A DNA stretch of 45,611 bases from Marinospirillum sp035271045. Lineage in GTDB: Bacteria > Pseudomonadota > Gammaproteobacteria > Pseudomonadales > Halomonadaceae. The position numbers and the translations under genes were made by a program. The stretch covers positions 1-45,611 of the forward strand of contig NZ_DATESC010000009.1 in the NCBI RefSeq assembly GCF_035271045.1. The letters are read 5' to 3'. The notes under the pieces are model-generated. The model was not told where the DNA came from and ran no database searches. It saw nothing but the letters and a program-made list of their open reading frames with translations. Below, one piece after another: positions 33,848-41,667 of this stretch (within the stretch, counting starts at the first letter, position 1; every line of letters begins with the position of its first letter).

Positions 33848-34918
33848 ATGTTTCGCAAAACAGCCAACGCCCCGCTAAACCAGCGTAATACCTTGGGTTT
33901 TACTGCCCAAGCTAGCTGGTTAGTTAAAGCTGAACAACCTAACGAGCTTCCTGAAATTTTTGACTTTGCACTTAGTCAACAACTGCCTGTTTTTCCTTTG
34001 GGCGGTGGCAGCAATGTTATTTTTCAGGGCGATTTAAAGGCGGTGGTGCTGCAACAACAAGCCCAAGTTTTAGACTGGCCTGAAATTGAGCCAGATGAAT
34101 TAATATTAAGCGTACCCGCCGGTTATTCTTGGCAACAGCTGGTTTTAGATACCACCAATAAAGGCTATTTTGGGTTAGAAAACTTAGCCCTAATACCTGG
34201 ACAAGCTGGCGCTGCACCCATTCAAAATATTGGCGCTTATGGCGTAGAACTAGCCGATAGTTTGCAGGCAGTTGAAGGCTATTGGTTACCAAAAAAAGGC
34301 CAGCCAGCTAAGTTCGCTATTATTGCTGCTAAAGACTGCGCCTTAGGCTACCGAGACAGCCGCTTTAAACACGACTGGAAAGGCCGTTTTGTTATTACCG
34401 CTTTGCAGTTACAGCTTTCTAAACAAGCTGAACCCCGTTTGAACTATGCCGATTTAAAAGCACGCTTAGCGATTAAACTAGATTTGACCACAAAAAAACA
34501 GCAACCAGAAGCCTTAAACCAACCCTTGCCACGCCTGATTGCCGAAGTGGTGAGTGAGTTGCGTCGATCAAAACTCCCCGACCCAGCCAAACTTGGTAAC
34601 GCTGGTAGTTTCTTCAAAAACCCCGTGATTTCTCAGCAACAAGCAGAAGAACTCTTAACGCTTTATCCGAAAATGCCGCATTACCCTGCCACTAATGGCT
34701 GCAAATTAGCCGCCGCTTGGTTAATAGATCAGTGTGGTTTTAAAGGAGCAAAGCGTGGCAGCGTGGGAGTACATGACCAGCAAGCTTTGGTATTAGTACA
34801 CAGCGGCGGCGGCACAGCAGAAAACCTATTAGCCCTAGCAGAAGAAATAACCACCGCAGTAAAAACACGCTTTAATGTGCAGCTAGAAAGAGAGCCGGAG
34901 CTAGTGTTAGTTAAGTAA
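33848..34918 (+). CDS. murB: UDP-N-acetylenolpyruvoylglucosamine reductase MurB
   Basis: The 356-residue FAD enzyme has the FAD-binding GGGSNVIFQGD and GLENLALIPGQAGAAPIQNIGAYG regions. The proton-donor serine lies in GNAGSFFKNP, and GCKLAAAWLID and HDQQALVLV mark the type I enzyme. It uses NADPH to make UDP-N-acetylmuramate for peptidoglycan. It is the last clear member of the kdsB cluster; 44 bases separate it from the LysE-type exporter. Confidence 0.97.
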   Translation: MFRKTANAPLNQRNTLGFTAQASWLVKAEQPNELPEIFDFALSQQLPVFPLGGGSNVIFQGDLKAVVLQQQAQVLDWPEIEPDELILSVPAGYSWQQLVLDTTNKGYFGLENLALIPGQAGAAPIQNIGAYGVELADSLQAVEGYWLPKKGQPAKFAIIAAKDCALGYRDSRFKHDWKGRFVITALQLQLSKQAEPRLNYADLKARLAIKLDLTTKKQQPEALNQPLPRLIAEVVSELRRSKLPDPAKLGNAGSFFKNPVISQQQAEELLTLYPKMPHYPATNGCKLAAAWLIDQCGFKGAKRGSVGVHDQQALVLVHSGGGTAENLLALAEEITTAVKTRFNVQLEREPELVLVK

Positions 34919-34962
34919 AACTAGTTATTTTTAATAAGCTACTTATACAATAGGCGCTGTAA

Positions 34963-35592
34963 ATGGACTTGTTACAAGGTTTGTTAATAATTACATCTAT
35001 TCATCTTTTGGCAGCGGCGTCACCTGGCCCTGATTTTATTTTGGTTTCTCAACAAACATTATCAAACGGGAAAAAAGCAGGGTTAATGTGCAGTATAGGG
35101 ATATCTTTAGGGCTTTCCATCCACATTATTTACTCTGCGTTCGGGCTAGCTACGGTTATTGCAAACTCAGCGAATATGCTTTGGGCGATAAAAATATTAG
35201 GTGGCGGCTATTTGCTTTATCTTGGTATTAAAGGGTTGCGTTCTAAGCCATCAAGTAACAAAAAAATTGTAGACGAAACGGTTGTTAAATATTCAATAGT
35301 CAAAATTATAGGCGTTGGCTTTTTATGTAATGCATTAAATCCGAAAGCACCGATATATTTTGTATCTCTGTTTACGGTCATCCTTTCGCCAGATATGCCG
35401 TTGTATCAAATCGTTATCTATGGTGCATGGATGATGGTAATTCAATTAGCTTGGTTTTCTACAGTTGTAGGGCTTTTATCGCGTCCAGCTATCAATAGCA
35501 GATTTAAAAAATATGGTCACTGGATCGACCGCGTATTAGGTGGTGCAATGATAGCGTTAGGTATTAAGGTCCTAGCCACTCGAACTAACTAA
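34963..35592 (+). CDS. LysE/RhtB-family amino-acid exporter
   Basis: The 209-residue protein has about six hydrophobic helices and the family N-terminus LLAAASPGPDFILVSQQTLSNGKKAG. LNPKAPIYFVSLF in the middle is also typical. RhtB-type proteins export amino acids such as homoserine, threonine or leucine; the substrate here is unknown. It converges with the Old Yellow Enzyme gene. Confidence 0.92.
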   Translation: MDLLQGLLIITSIHLLAAASPGPDFILVSQQTLSNGKKAGLMCSIGISLGLSIHIIYSAFGLATVIANSANMLWAIKILGGGYLLYLGIKGLRSKPSSNKKIVDETVVKYSIVKIIGVGFLCNALNPKAPIYFVSLFTVILSPDMPLYQIVIYGAWMMVIQLAWFSTVVGLLSRPAINSRFKKYGHWIDRVLGGAMIALGIKVLATRTN

Positions 35593-35630
35593 AAGCTAAG
35601 AAAGCCAATCACTATAACCAGCTGATGATA

Positions 35631-35655
35631 GTGGTGCTTAAAATTTTTGCACCAC
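35631..35655. terminator. Inverted repeat between convergent genes
   Basis: GTGGTGC (35631-35637) and GCACCAC (35649-35655) are perfect inverse complements around an A/T-only loop of 11 bases. A second weaker repeat (CACTAT/ATAGTG) overlaps its left side. It lies between two convergent genes and may end transcription, but there is no clean U-tract after the stem. Confidence 0.35.
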
Positions 35656-35683
35656 TTCGTTCAATGCCTAGCCTTAATGTTAC

Positions 35684-36760
35684 CTAAGCTTTCATCAATG
35701 GATAATCGGTATAACCCTCAGACCCTGGCGTATAGAAGGTTTTTTGGTCGGGTGTATTGAGTGCTGCACCGGCTTGAATGCGGGCGGGTAAGTCTGGATT
35801 CGCAATAAATGCCTGACCAAAAGCAACAGAATCTGCTCCGTTATTACGCAAAATTTCAGCCGCTTCGGCTGCGTCATAACCCATATTAACCATTAAATGA
35901 CCTTGATAATGCTCACGAGCAATGGGAATAACGTCAGCTTTTTGTATACCAAAAAAGTCACCTCGCATTAAATGCAAGTAAGCTAAATTAAAAGTATTTA
36001 ATTGCTTGGCAAGGTAACTTACCCAACCTTCTGGATCGTTATCTTTCATGCTATTAAAACTGTTCAGTGGCGATAAGCGTAAACCAACCCGTTCACTACC
36101 AATTTCATTTGTTACTGCTGTAAGAACTGCTGTTAAAAAGCGCGTACGATTTTCCAGCGAACCACCGTAATTATCAACGCGTTGATTAGCACTTTCACGC
36201 AAAAATTGATCAATTAAATAGCCATTTGCACCGTGAACTTCGACCCCATCAAACCCTGCTTCAATAGCATTTGCAGCGGCTTGGCGAAAGTCTTGTATAA
36301 TTGCCAAAATTGCTTCTTGGGTTACAGCGTGTGGTAGGGTATAAGCTTTTTTGCCTTCTGGTGTGGTTGTTTCGCCATCAATAGCAATGGCGCTGGGTGC
36401 AATGGCTTCTTTGCCATTATTAAGTAGCGGATGTGCTGCGCGGCCAGCGTGCCAGATTTGTAAAAATATTTGTCCGCCGGCTTGGTGTACCGCTTGAGTG
36501 GTTTTTTTCCAGCCTTCAATTTGTTCTGGTGAGTAAATACCAGGATCATTACCAAAAGATGAAGTTTGCGGCGTTACCATTGTACATTCAGTAATAATCA
36601 AACCAGCGCTGGCACGCTGTGCGTAGTATTCGGCCATTAGATCATTAGGGAGGTGATTTATTGCTCTAGCGCGGGTTAGTGGTGCCATTATAAAACGGTT
36701 GGGGAGTGTTAGTTTTCCCAGTTTTATCGGCTGAAATAGCGCTGTAGTGTCTTGTGGCAT
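35684..36760 (-). CDS. Old Yellow Enzyme-type alkene reductase (NemA-like)
   Basis: The 358-residue FMN TIM-barrel has LPNRFIMAPLTRARA at the start, the substrate-anion His/Asn pair in EVHGANGYLIDQFLRESAN, and RVGLRLSPLNSFN. It would reduce activated alkenes, nitro compounds or quinones with NAD(P)H in the cytoplasm. AAGGAAA precedes the ATG. No NemR-type regulator is adjacent. Confidence 0.94.
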   Translation of the reverse strand: MPQDTTALFQPIKLGKLTLPNRFIMAPLTRARAINHLPNDLMAEYYAQRASAGLIITECTMVTPQTSSFGNDPGIYSPEQIEGWKKTTQAVHQAGGQIFLQIWHAGRAAHPLLNNGKEAIAPSAIAIDGETTTPEGKKAYTLPHAVTQEAILAIIQDFRQAAANAIEAGFDGVEVHGANGYLIDQFLRESANQRVDNYGGSLENRTRFLTAVLTAVTNEIGSERVGLRLSPLNSFNSMKDNDPEGWVSYLAKQLNTFNLAYLHLMRGDFFGIQKADVIPIAREHYQGHLMVNMGYDAAEAAEILRNNGADSVAFGQAFIANPDLPARIQAGAALNTPDQKTFYTPGSEGYTDYPLMKA

Positions 36761-36847
36761 GGTAGGTTTCCTTTTGGGTAATGTGATTAACTATTGTGTG
36801 ACCTGTGTTAGTTAGCTTAATTCCATTTGGTGATTCAAAATCACGAT

Positions 36848-38224
36848 TTAATCTTCAAAACTAATACTGACTGTCAGTCCGCCTTTAGGTGTGTCTAGCA
36901 GTTTCAGCCTACCCTTATGGCGTTCAACTATTCGTGCAACAATCGCCAGTCCTAGTCCACTACCATAGAAATCACCTTGGCGATAAAACCTTTGCACCAG
37001 CAGAGGTTTTTGCTGATCCGACACCCCGCAGCCGTGATCTATCACTTCCAGCCGATGTCCCTGTAACCAGCGTTGCCAGCGAACCTGAATACTTTGACCT
37101 GAAGTTGAATGACGTAGGGCGTTGGTGACTAAATTCTGTAATAAAATTTCCAAACTGCCTAGCTCCATTGATATAGACCAGTTGGTAGTAGGTTCTTCGT
37201 TAAAAAGTTCCAGTTCGATCTGTTGTTGCATTGCCAAAGGCGCTAGATCAGCTAAAACCTGACGGCTTACTCTTAAAGGATTAATCTTTTCTAAAGGAAA
37301 GCTAGATTCAGGTTCAAGGCGTGCAAGGGTTAGCAGCTGAGAAACAATTCGAGTGGTGCGTTGAATGCCTTGCTGCAACTGTTTTAAGGATTCCTTCCTA
37401 TCTTGTGGGTCTTTTGCTTGTAAGGCGTTTTGGCTGTGCAGGCTAAGTACGGTTAACGGAGTACGTAGCTCATGAGCAGCATCGGCAATAAAACGCTGTT
37501 CACGTTCTCTTAGCGCTCTTAGCTGTTGCAGTAATAAATTAATAGCTTCTTGAATAGTTTTTAGCTCTTGTGGCAAGTCAGTAAGGTGTAAAGCTTGTAG
37601 TGAATGAGGGTCACGGTTTCTTAAAACTTCAGCTAAGTGTTCTAAAGGCTTTAAACCCTTACCAATAGTTAGCCAGATAAGTAATGCTAAAGCTGGCACG
37701 CCTAATAAATCTGGCAGTAATGTTCTTAAGGCAATTTTATCAACTAGCTCACCACGCACATCTTCCCTTTCAGCCATAATAATTTGTTGCTGTTGAGGGT
37801 GATTTAATACAAAAACTCGCCAAATTTGGTCATCTACCTGCTCTAAGGCATAGCCAGTTTTTTGTTGTGTTAATCGGCTGCCCGGCGCATTACGAGAGCG
37901 TAAAATCAGCTCATTTTCTTGCCACACTTGAAAAACCACCTTGCTCTCATAGCGGTGGCCTTCTTGTGTTTTAGCTTTTAAAAAAGGTTGTTCCATTGAA
38001 TTAAGTAAACGTAACTTTTCAACTGGGTTTAAGGGTGCAGCTTCCAGCCCAGTTAACAGGCCGCTAATTAACCGAGCTTGTTGTGCTAAGTGTGCATCGT
38101 ATAATTCTTCTACCTCATGGGCAGCATCATGGAAGCTGCTCCAAGCAATAAGGCTACTAACAGAAATAAAAAGTAGTAAAGCCCACTTAAGGGTTTGTTT
38201 GCGTATGGATGCGCCTTTTTTCAT
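36848..38224 (-). CDS. Sensor histidine kinase (QseC/PmrB type)
   Basis: The 458-residue kinase has a first membrane helix (about 12-30), a periplasmic sensor region of about 130 residues without cysteines or a clear metal motif, and a second helix (about 170-188). A HAMP-like region follows, then the phosphorylated H251 in ADAAHELRTPL, the N-box NLVTNALRHS and the ATP lid DHGCGVSDQQ with GSGLGLAIVARIVERH. It overlaps the regulator gene by 4 bases. The system shares its transcript with dsbD, so the signal may relate to envelope redox state or metal. That is inference from context. Confidence 0.92.
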   Translation of the reverse strand: MKKGASIRKQTLKWALLLFISVSSLIAWSSFHDAAHEVEELYDAHLAQQARLISGLLTGLEAAPLNPVEKLRLLNSMEQPFLKAKTQEGHRYESKVVFQVWQENELILRSRNAPGSRLTQQKTGYALEQVDDQIWRVFVLNHPQQQQIIMAEREDVRGELVDKIALRTLLPDLLGVPALALLIWLTIGKGLKPLEHLAEVLRNRDPHSLQALHLTDLPQELKTIQEAINLLLQQLRALREREQRFIADAAHELRTPLTVLSLHSQNALQAKDPQDRKESLKQLQQGIQRTTRIVSQLLTLARLEPESSFPLEKINPLRVSRQVLADLAPLAMQQQIELELFNEEPTTNWSISMELGSLEILLQNLVTNALRHSTSGQSIQVRWQRWLQGHRLEVIDHGCGVSDQQKPLLVQRFYRQGDFYGSGLGLAIVARIVERHKGRLKLLDTPKGGLTVSISFED

Positions 38225-38889
38225 GGTTGAGCATCCTTGTCTAATACATAACCTATGCCCCTTAGGGTGCGTATTAAGCTGGGAAAGAGTTTTTTTCTTA
38301 GGTGATGAATATGCACTTCCAAAGCATTACTTTCTACATCCTCTTCCCAACCATAAAGGAGCTGTTGCAGGTGGTCACGGGTGAAGACATGGCCGGGCTG
38401 GTTAAGCAGTTCGTGTAATAAGGCAAACTCTCGGCGGGTTAGGTTAACCGGCTGTTTTTGAAAGATAACTTGTTGATTTTGTGGGTTAAGTTCTAACTCA
38501 CCCAGTTGCAAAATTGTTTGGGCACGGCCGGCACTGCGGCGTAATAGGGCGCGTACCCTAGCTTTTAGTTCGGTGATATCAAAAGGTTTAATTAAGTAAT
38601 CATCAGCGCCGGCATCTAATCCGGCAATACGGTCAGCAACGGCATCGCGTGCAGTAAGAATTAACACAGGCAGTTGTTTACCTTCATCACGGATTTTTTT
38701 TAATAGTGACAAACCATCTAATCCGGGTAGCCCTAAATCCAATAATAGCAGATCAAATACTTCATTTTTAATACCGTAAAATGCCTGCTGACCATCAGCC
38801 AGCCAGTCCACGGTATAGCCTTCAGGTTTTAGCGCCGTCCGAATACCTTGTGCTAGTGAGGTATCGTCTTCAATCAGCAGTAACCGCAT
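38221..38889 (-). CDS. OmpR-family response regulator (QseB/PmrA type)
   Basis: The 222-residue protein has a receiver domain with acidic pocket EDD (7-9), phosphorylated D51 in LLLLDLGLPG and the lysine in LIKPFD (about 101). A winged-helix effector domain with LTRREFALLHELL and LEVHIHHLRKKL follows. Members of this branch bind direct repeats of TTAAG-type hexamers 11 bp apart. Such an array lies at 40769-40807, upstream of the dsbD gene that precedes this one by 14 bases, which argues for autoregulation. Confidence 0.94.
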   Translation of the reverse strand: MRLLLIEDDTSLAQGIRTALKPEGYTVDWLADGQQAFYGIKNEVFDLLLLDLGLPGLDGLSLLKKIRDEGKQLPVLILTARDAVADRIAGLDAGADDYLIKPFDITELKARVRALLRRSAGRAQTILQLGELELNPQNQQVIFQKQPVNLTRREFALLHELLNQPGHVFTRDHLQQLLYGWEEDVESNALEVHIHHLRKKLFPSLIRTLRGIGYVLDKDAQP

Positions 38890-38903
38890 GAATTTAATCC
38901 TAG

Positions 38904-40718
38904 TTAGAAGGTTTTTGGACGGCTATTTACTAGCTTTTTTAGTTGGTTTTGAAAAGTATTCAAGCCAACTTCACCCAGTGTGCGTAGCGATGGAATCTCA
39001 GTCCCATTTTGGTCAAAATATAGTAATGCTGGTGGCCCAAACAACTGGTATTGCTTTAGTAAAGCAGAGTGCTGTGTGGTGTTTTCAGTCATATCCAGTT
39101 GAAGAAAAACTACTCTTCCTGCGTAATTTTGCAGATTAATTCTGCTAAAAACTTGTTTTTCCATTAGCTTACAACTGGCGCACCAGTCGGCGTAAAAATC
39201 CAGCACCACAGGCAAGGATTGTTCTTTAGCTAACTGCATTTGTTCCTTTAGCTTATCTAGGCTGCGAGTCTGGGTAAACAAAGGCTCTTCTTGAAGGGCT
39301 GTATTCTGATTCTTACCAAGCATTCCGGCCAAGGGCTGTAAAGGATCATCTTGCCCTGCCAAAGCACTCACTAACAAGGTTGCGGCATAAAGTGCCAGAG
39401 CAGCGGCTAAGCCACGGCGAGTTTTTTGCCAATCCGTTTTAATTTCACCACTGCCTAAATGAACAGCGTACACCAGTGCTAATAAACCCCATAACGCTAA
39501 GCTAATACTTGCGGGCAGAAAACGTGCTAGTAAGCTAATCGCCAGCGCTAGCAGAATAACGCCAAAAAAGTTTTTAACCGCAACCATCCATAACCCAGCA
39601 CGCGGCAGAAGTTTTCCACCGCCTGCACCTACTAGCAACAGCGGCACGCCCATACCTAAACTTAGTGCAAATAATGCTGCCCCACCTAAAAGTGCATCCC
39701 CCGTCGTACTGATATAAATTAATGCGCCCGCTAAAGGGGCAGATACACAGGGCGAAACAACCAAGGCTGAAATTAAACCTAGCAAGGCTAAGCCTGTATA
39801 ACGGCCAAAACCAGAGCTAGATGCCTTTGAATTCGGTTTATTACCTAGATTATTAAGCTTATCGCTAAGAAAAGCAGGTAGCTGTAATTCATAAAAACCA
39901 AACATGGCCAAAGATAACAATACAAAAATAAGCGCAAATACACTAAGGGCAATCGGGTTTTGCATGGCTGTTTGTAAGTTCATGCTGGCACCAAAATAAC
40001 CAACCAGCACTCCAGCTGCTGTGTAGGTAGTTGCCATACCCAGTACATACGCCAGTGACAAGCCTAACCCCTTACTGGTACTGATATTTTGCCCTTGTCC
40101 AGCAATAGCCCCAGCCAAAATAGGCAACATGGGCAGCACACAAGGGGTAAAGGTTAGCCCCAGCCCCAATACAAAAAAAGTACCAATTATCCACATCAGT
40201 CCAGAAGATTCTAATAAGGTCGCTAAAGCTCCGGCATCTTCGTTTGTGCCTTTAGGTGAAGAGCTAGGCTTAATAATTTGTTCAGTCTCTAAGGTAGTAG
40301 CCGTATTGCCAGGCCATTGCAGTTGGAAGGTTTCAGTGCGAGGTGGATAACACAAGCCAGCTTCTGCACAGCCTTGCCAGCTTAGTTCTACTGTTTGAAG
40401 GCCAGCTGGCAAATCGGGGCTAGCCGTTAATTCTAAGGTGTTATAAAAAACATCTACTAGCCCAAAGTTTGGATCATTTTTTTTTGTTGTTTTTGATAAA
40501 AAATTGGGCTGCAAAGCTTGTTCATTAGCTTGAATGCTAATTCGAGACTGATACAAATAATAACCTTCAGCAATTTCCCAATGAGCTAATAACTGCTGGT
40601 TTTCAAGCACCACACTGGCCTTGAAAGCTTGGTTAGCAGGCAAAAAATCTGCAGCAGCCTGTAAAAAACCACTGCTAAGCAGTGAGGTTAGCAATAACAG
40701 CAGAGTAGAGCGTTTCAT
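38904..40718 (-). CDS. dsbD: Thiol:disulfide interchange protein DsbD
   Basis: The 604-residue protein has a Sec signal peptide (KRSTLLLLLTSLLSSGFLQA) and an N-terminal periplasmic domain with its cysteine pair in GCAEAGLCYPP. The transmembrane domain of about eight helices has redox cysteines in TFTPCVLPM and VVSPCVSAP. The C-terminal thioredoxin domain carries CASC (C513, C516). It moves electrons from cytoplasmic thioredoxin to periplasmic proteins. The frame can be extended 16 codons upstream, but ATG 40718 has AGGAAT nearby, a proper signal peptide and lies downstream of the proposed -10, so it is chosen. A likely partner is the TlpA-like protein encoded divergently. Confidence 0.95.
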   Translation of the reverse strand: MKRSTLLLLLTSLLSSGFLQAAADFLPANQAFKASVVLENQQLLAHWEIAEGYYLYQSRISIQANEQALQPNFLSKTTKKNDPNFGLVDVFYNTLELTASPDLPAGLQTVELSWQGCAEAGLCYPPRTETFQLQWPGNTATTLETEQIIKPSSSPKGTNEDAGALATLLESSGLMWIIGTFFVLGLGLTFTPCVLPMLPILAGAIAGQGQNISTSKGLGLSLAYVLGMATTYTAAGVLVGYFGASMNLQTAMQNPIALSVFALIFVLLSLAMFGFYELQLPAFLSDKLNNLGNKPNSKASSSGFGRYTGLALLGLISALVVSPCVSAPLAGALIYISTTGDALLGGAALFALSLGMGVPLLLVGAGGGKLLPRAGLWMVAVKNFFGVILLALAISLLARFLPASISLALWGLLALVYAVHLGSGEIKTDWQKTRRGLAAALALYAATLLVSALAGQDDPLQPLAGMLGKNQNTALQEEPLFTQTRSLDKLKEQMQLAKEQSLPVVLDFYADWCASCKLMEKQVFSRINLQNYAGRVVFLQLDMTENTTQHSALLKQYQLFGPPALLYFDQNGTEIPSLRTLGEVGLNTFQNQLKKLVNSRPKTF

Positions 40719-40739
40719 TTTCTGATTCCTAATCACTAA

Positions 40740-40807
40740 ATAATAGACCACTAGCCTGAAGCACAAAAATTAAGGCTAGCTTAAGGCGCACTTAAGAAAA
40801 TCTTAAG
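40740..40807. promoter_or_regulatory. Divergent dsbD/tlpA control region with four 11-bp-spaced TTAAG boxes
   Basis: Hexamers ATTAAG (40769-40774), CTTAAG (40780-40785), CTTAAG (40791-40796) and CTTAAG (40802-40807) are each separated by exactly 5 bases, i.e. two full PmrA/QseB boxes (YTTAAK-N5-YTTAAK) in series. Directly next to the array on the minus strand is a possible promoter for dsbD: TTTTGT (complement of 40763-40768), 17 bases, TATTAT (complement of 40740-40745). CTTAAG is itself palindromic, so the array could serve both divergent operons. Binding by the regulator at 38221-38889 is inferred. Confidence 0.75.
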
Positions 40808-40855
40808 TTAGGGCTGAAAGAATGACAGGACTAAAACTAGTCAGGAGCCAAGAGC

Positions 40856-41416
40856 ATGACAAAAGAACAGTCATTAATAACACCCAAAGGTTTAACACCT
40901 TGGTTTACCGCAGCGGCTTTAATGTTAGGAATAACAGCTGTGAGTTTTATTCCTTCAGCTAAAGCAACAGAACTAGTACCCATTACACAGTCACAAAAAG
41001 CACCGCTACTCAATCAGCGTCTGCCTGATATGAAAGGTGGTGAAATGGCTTTGGCTGATTTTAAAGGCAAGGTGGTGCTGGTTGATTTCTGGGCTTCTTG
41101 GTGTGGGCCTTGCCGTGAGTCTTTTCCTTGGATGAATAGCGTGCAAGAAAAATATGCGACACAAGGATTGGTTGTGGTAGGTATTAATTTAGATCAGCAG
41201 CCTAAAGAGGCAGAGACCTTTCTTAAGCAGGTGCCAGCAAATTTTACACTGTTACAAGACAGTAAAGCATTTTTGCCAGAAGCCTATGGCTTGATAGGTA
41301 TGCCCTCTAGTTATTTACTAGACCGTGAGGGGCGGTTACGCGCCACCCACACCGGATTTCATGCCAGCAGAGTAAAAGAATACGAAGCTAGCATTCAACA
41401 ATTACTGGCTGAATAA
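40856..41416 (+). CDS. TlpA/ResA-like periplasmic thioredoxin
   Basis: The 186-residue protein has an N-terminal hydrophobic signal (about 15-37, FTAAALMLGITAVSF, possible cleavage after AKA). A TlpA-type thioredoxin fold follows, with the active site WASWCGPCRES (C83, C86) and the cis-proline in IGMPSSYLLD. Such proteins reduce specific periplasmic disulfides using electrons from DsbD or CcdA. dsbD is divergently encoded across the shared control region. No cytochrome c maturation genes are present, so the client is more likely encoded in this operon; the cysteine-bearing DUF4266 lipoprotein is the obvious candidate. AGGAG lies 8 bases before the ATG. Confidence 0.93.
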   Translation: MTKEQSLITPKGLTPWFTAAALMLGITAVSFIPSAKATELVPITQSQKAPLLNQRLPDMKGGEMALADFKGKVVLVDFWASWCGPCRESFPWMNSVQEKYATQGLVVVGINLDQQPKEAETFLKQVPANFTLLQDSKAFLPEAYGLIGMPSSYLLDREGRLRATHTGFHASRVKEYEASIQQLLAE

Positions 41417-41427
41417 GGAGACACACC

Positions 41428-41658
41428 ATGAATAAAAAAAGGCTAGCACAAGTAAGTTTAGGGTTGCTTATTTTATTGTTTTTAGCGGGTTGCTCTAACT
41501 GGGGTGTTAAGCCTTGGGAGCGTGACCTGTTAGCCCAGCCAAAAATGCAACTAATTAATGAACCTGTAGAAGCTGGATTAGATGATCACATTTATTTCAG
41601 TAAAGAAGGCAGCAGTGGTGGTCGTAGTTTTGGCGGCGGCGGTTGTGGTTGCAACTAG
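41428..41658 (+). CDS. DUF4266 lipoprotein with Gly-rich C-terminus ending in CGCN
   Basis: The 76-residue protein has a lipoprotein signal with lipobox FLAGC (Cys22), so the mature chain is only about 55 residues. It contains VKPWERDLLAQPKM and the DHIYFSKEGSSGG segment typical of DUF4266. It ends in a glycine-rich tail, GRSFGGGGCGCN, with two cysteines in a C-G-C arrangement three residues from the end. The function is unknown. A flexible tail exposing two thiols could bind a metal such as copper, or receive electrons from the TlpA-like protein encoded just upstream. It lies 11 bases after the thioredoxin gene and 9 bases before the DUF3570 gene, its usual partner. Confidence 0.88.
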   Translation: MNKKRLAQVSLGLLILLFLAGCSNWGVKPWERDLLAQPKMQLINEPVEAGLDDHIYFSKEGSSGGRSFGGGGCGCN

Positions 41659-41667
41659 GAGCAGAGC

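Noticed and set aside
36830..36844. GTGATT/AATCAC hairpin after the histidine-kinase gene as a terminator
   Set aside because: The stem is short and A/T-rich and no U-tract follows it on the minus strand.
40719..40766. Sixteen extra codons at the 5' end of dsbD
   Set aside because: The extension would place a second hydrophobic stretch before a good signal peptide and overlaps the proposed promoter; the ATG at 40718 has a ribosome-binding site.
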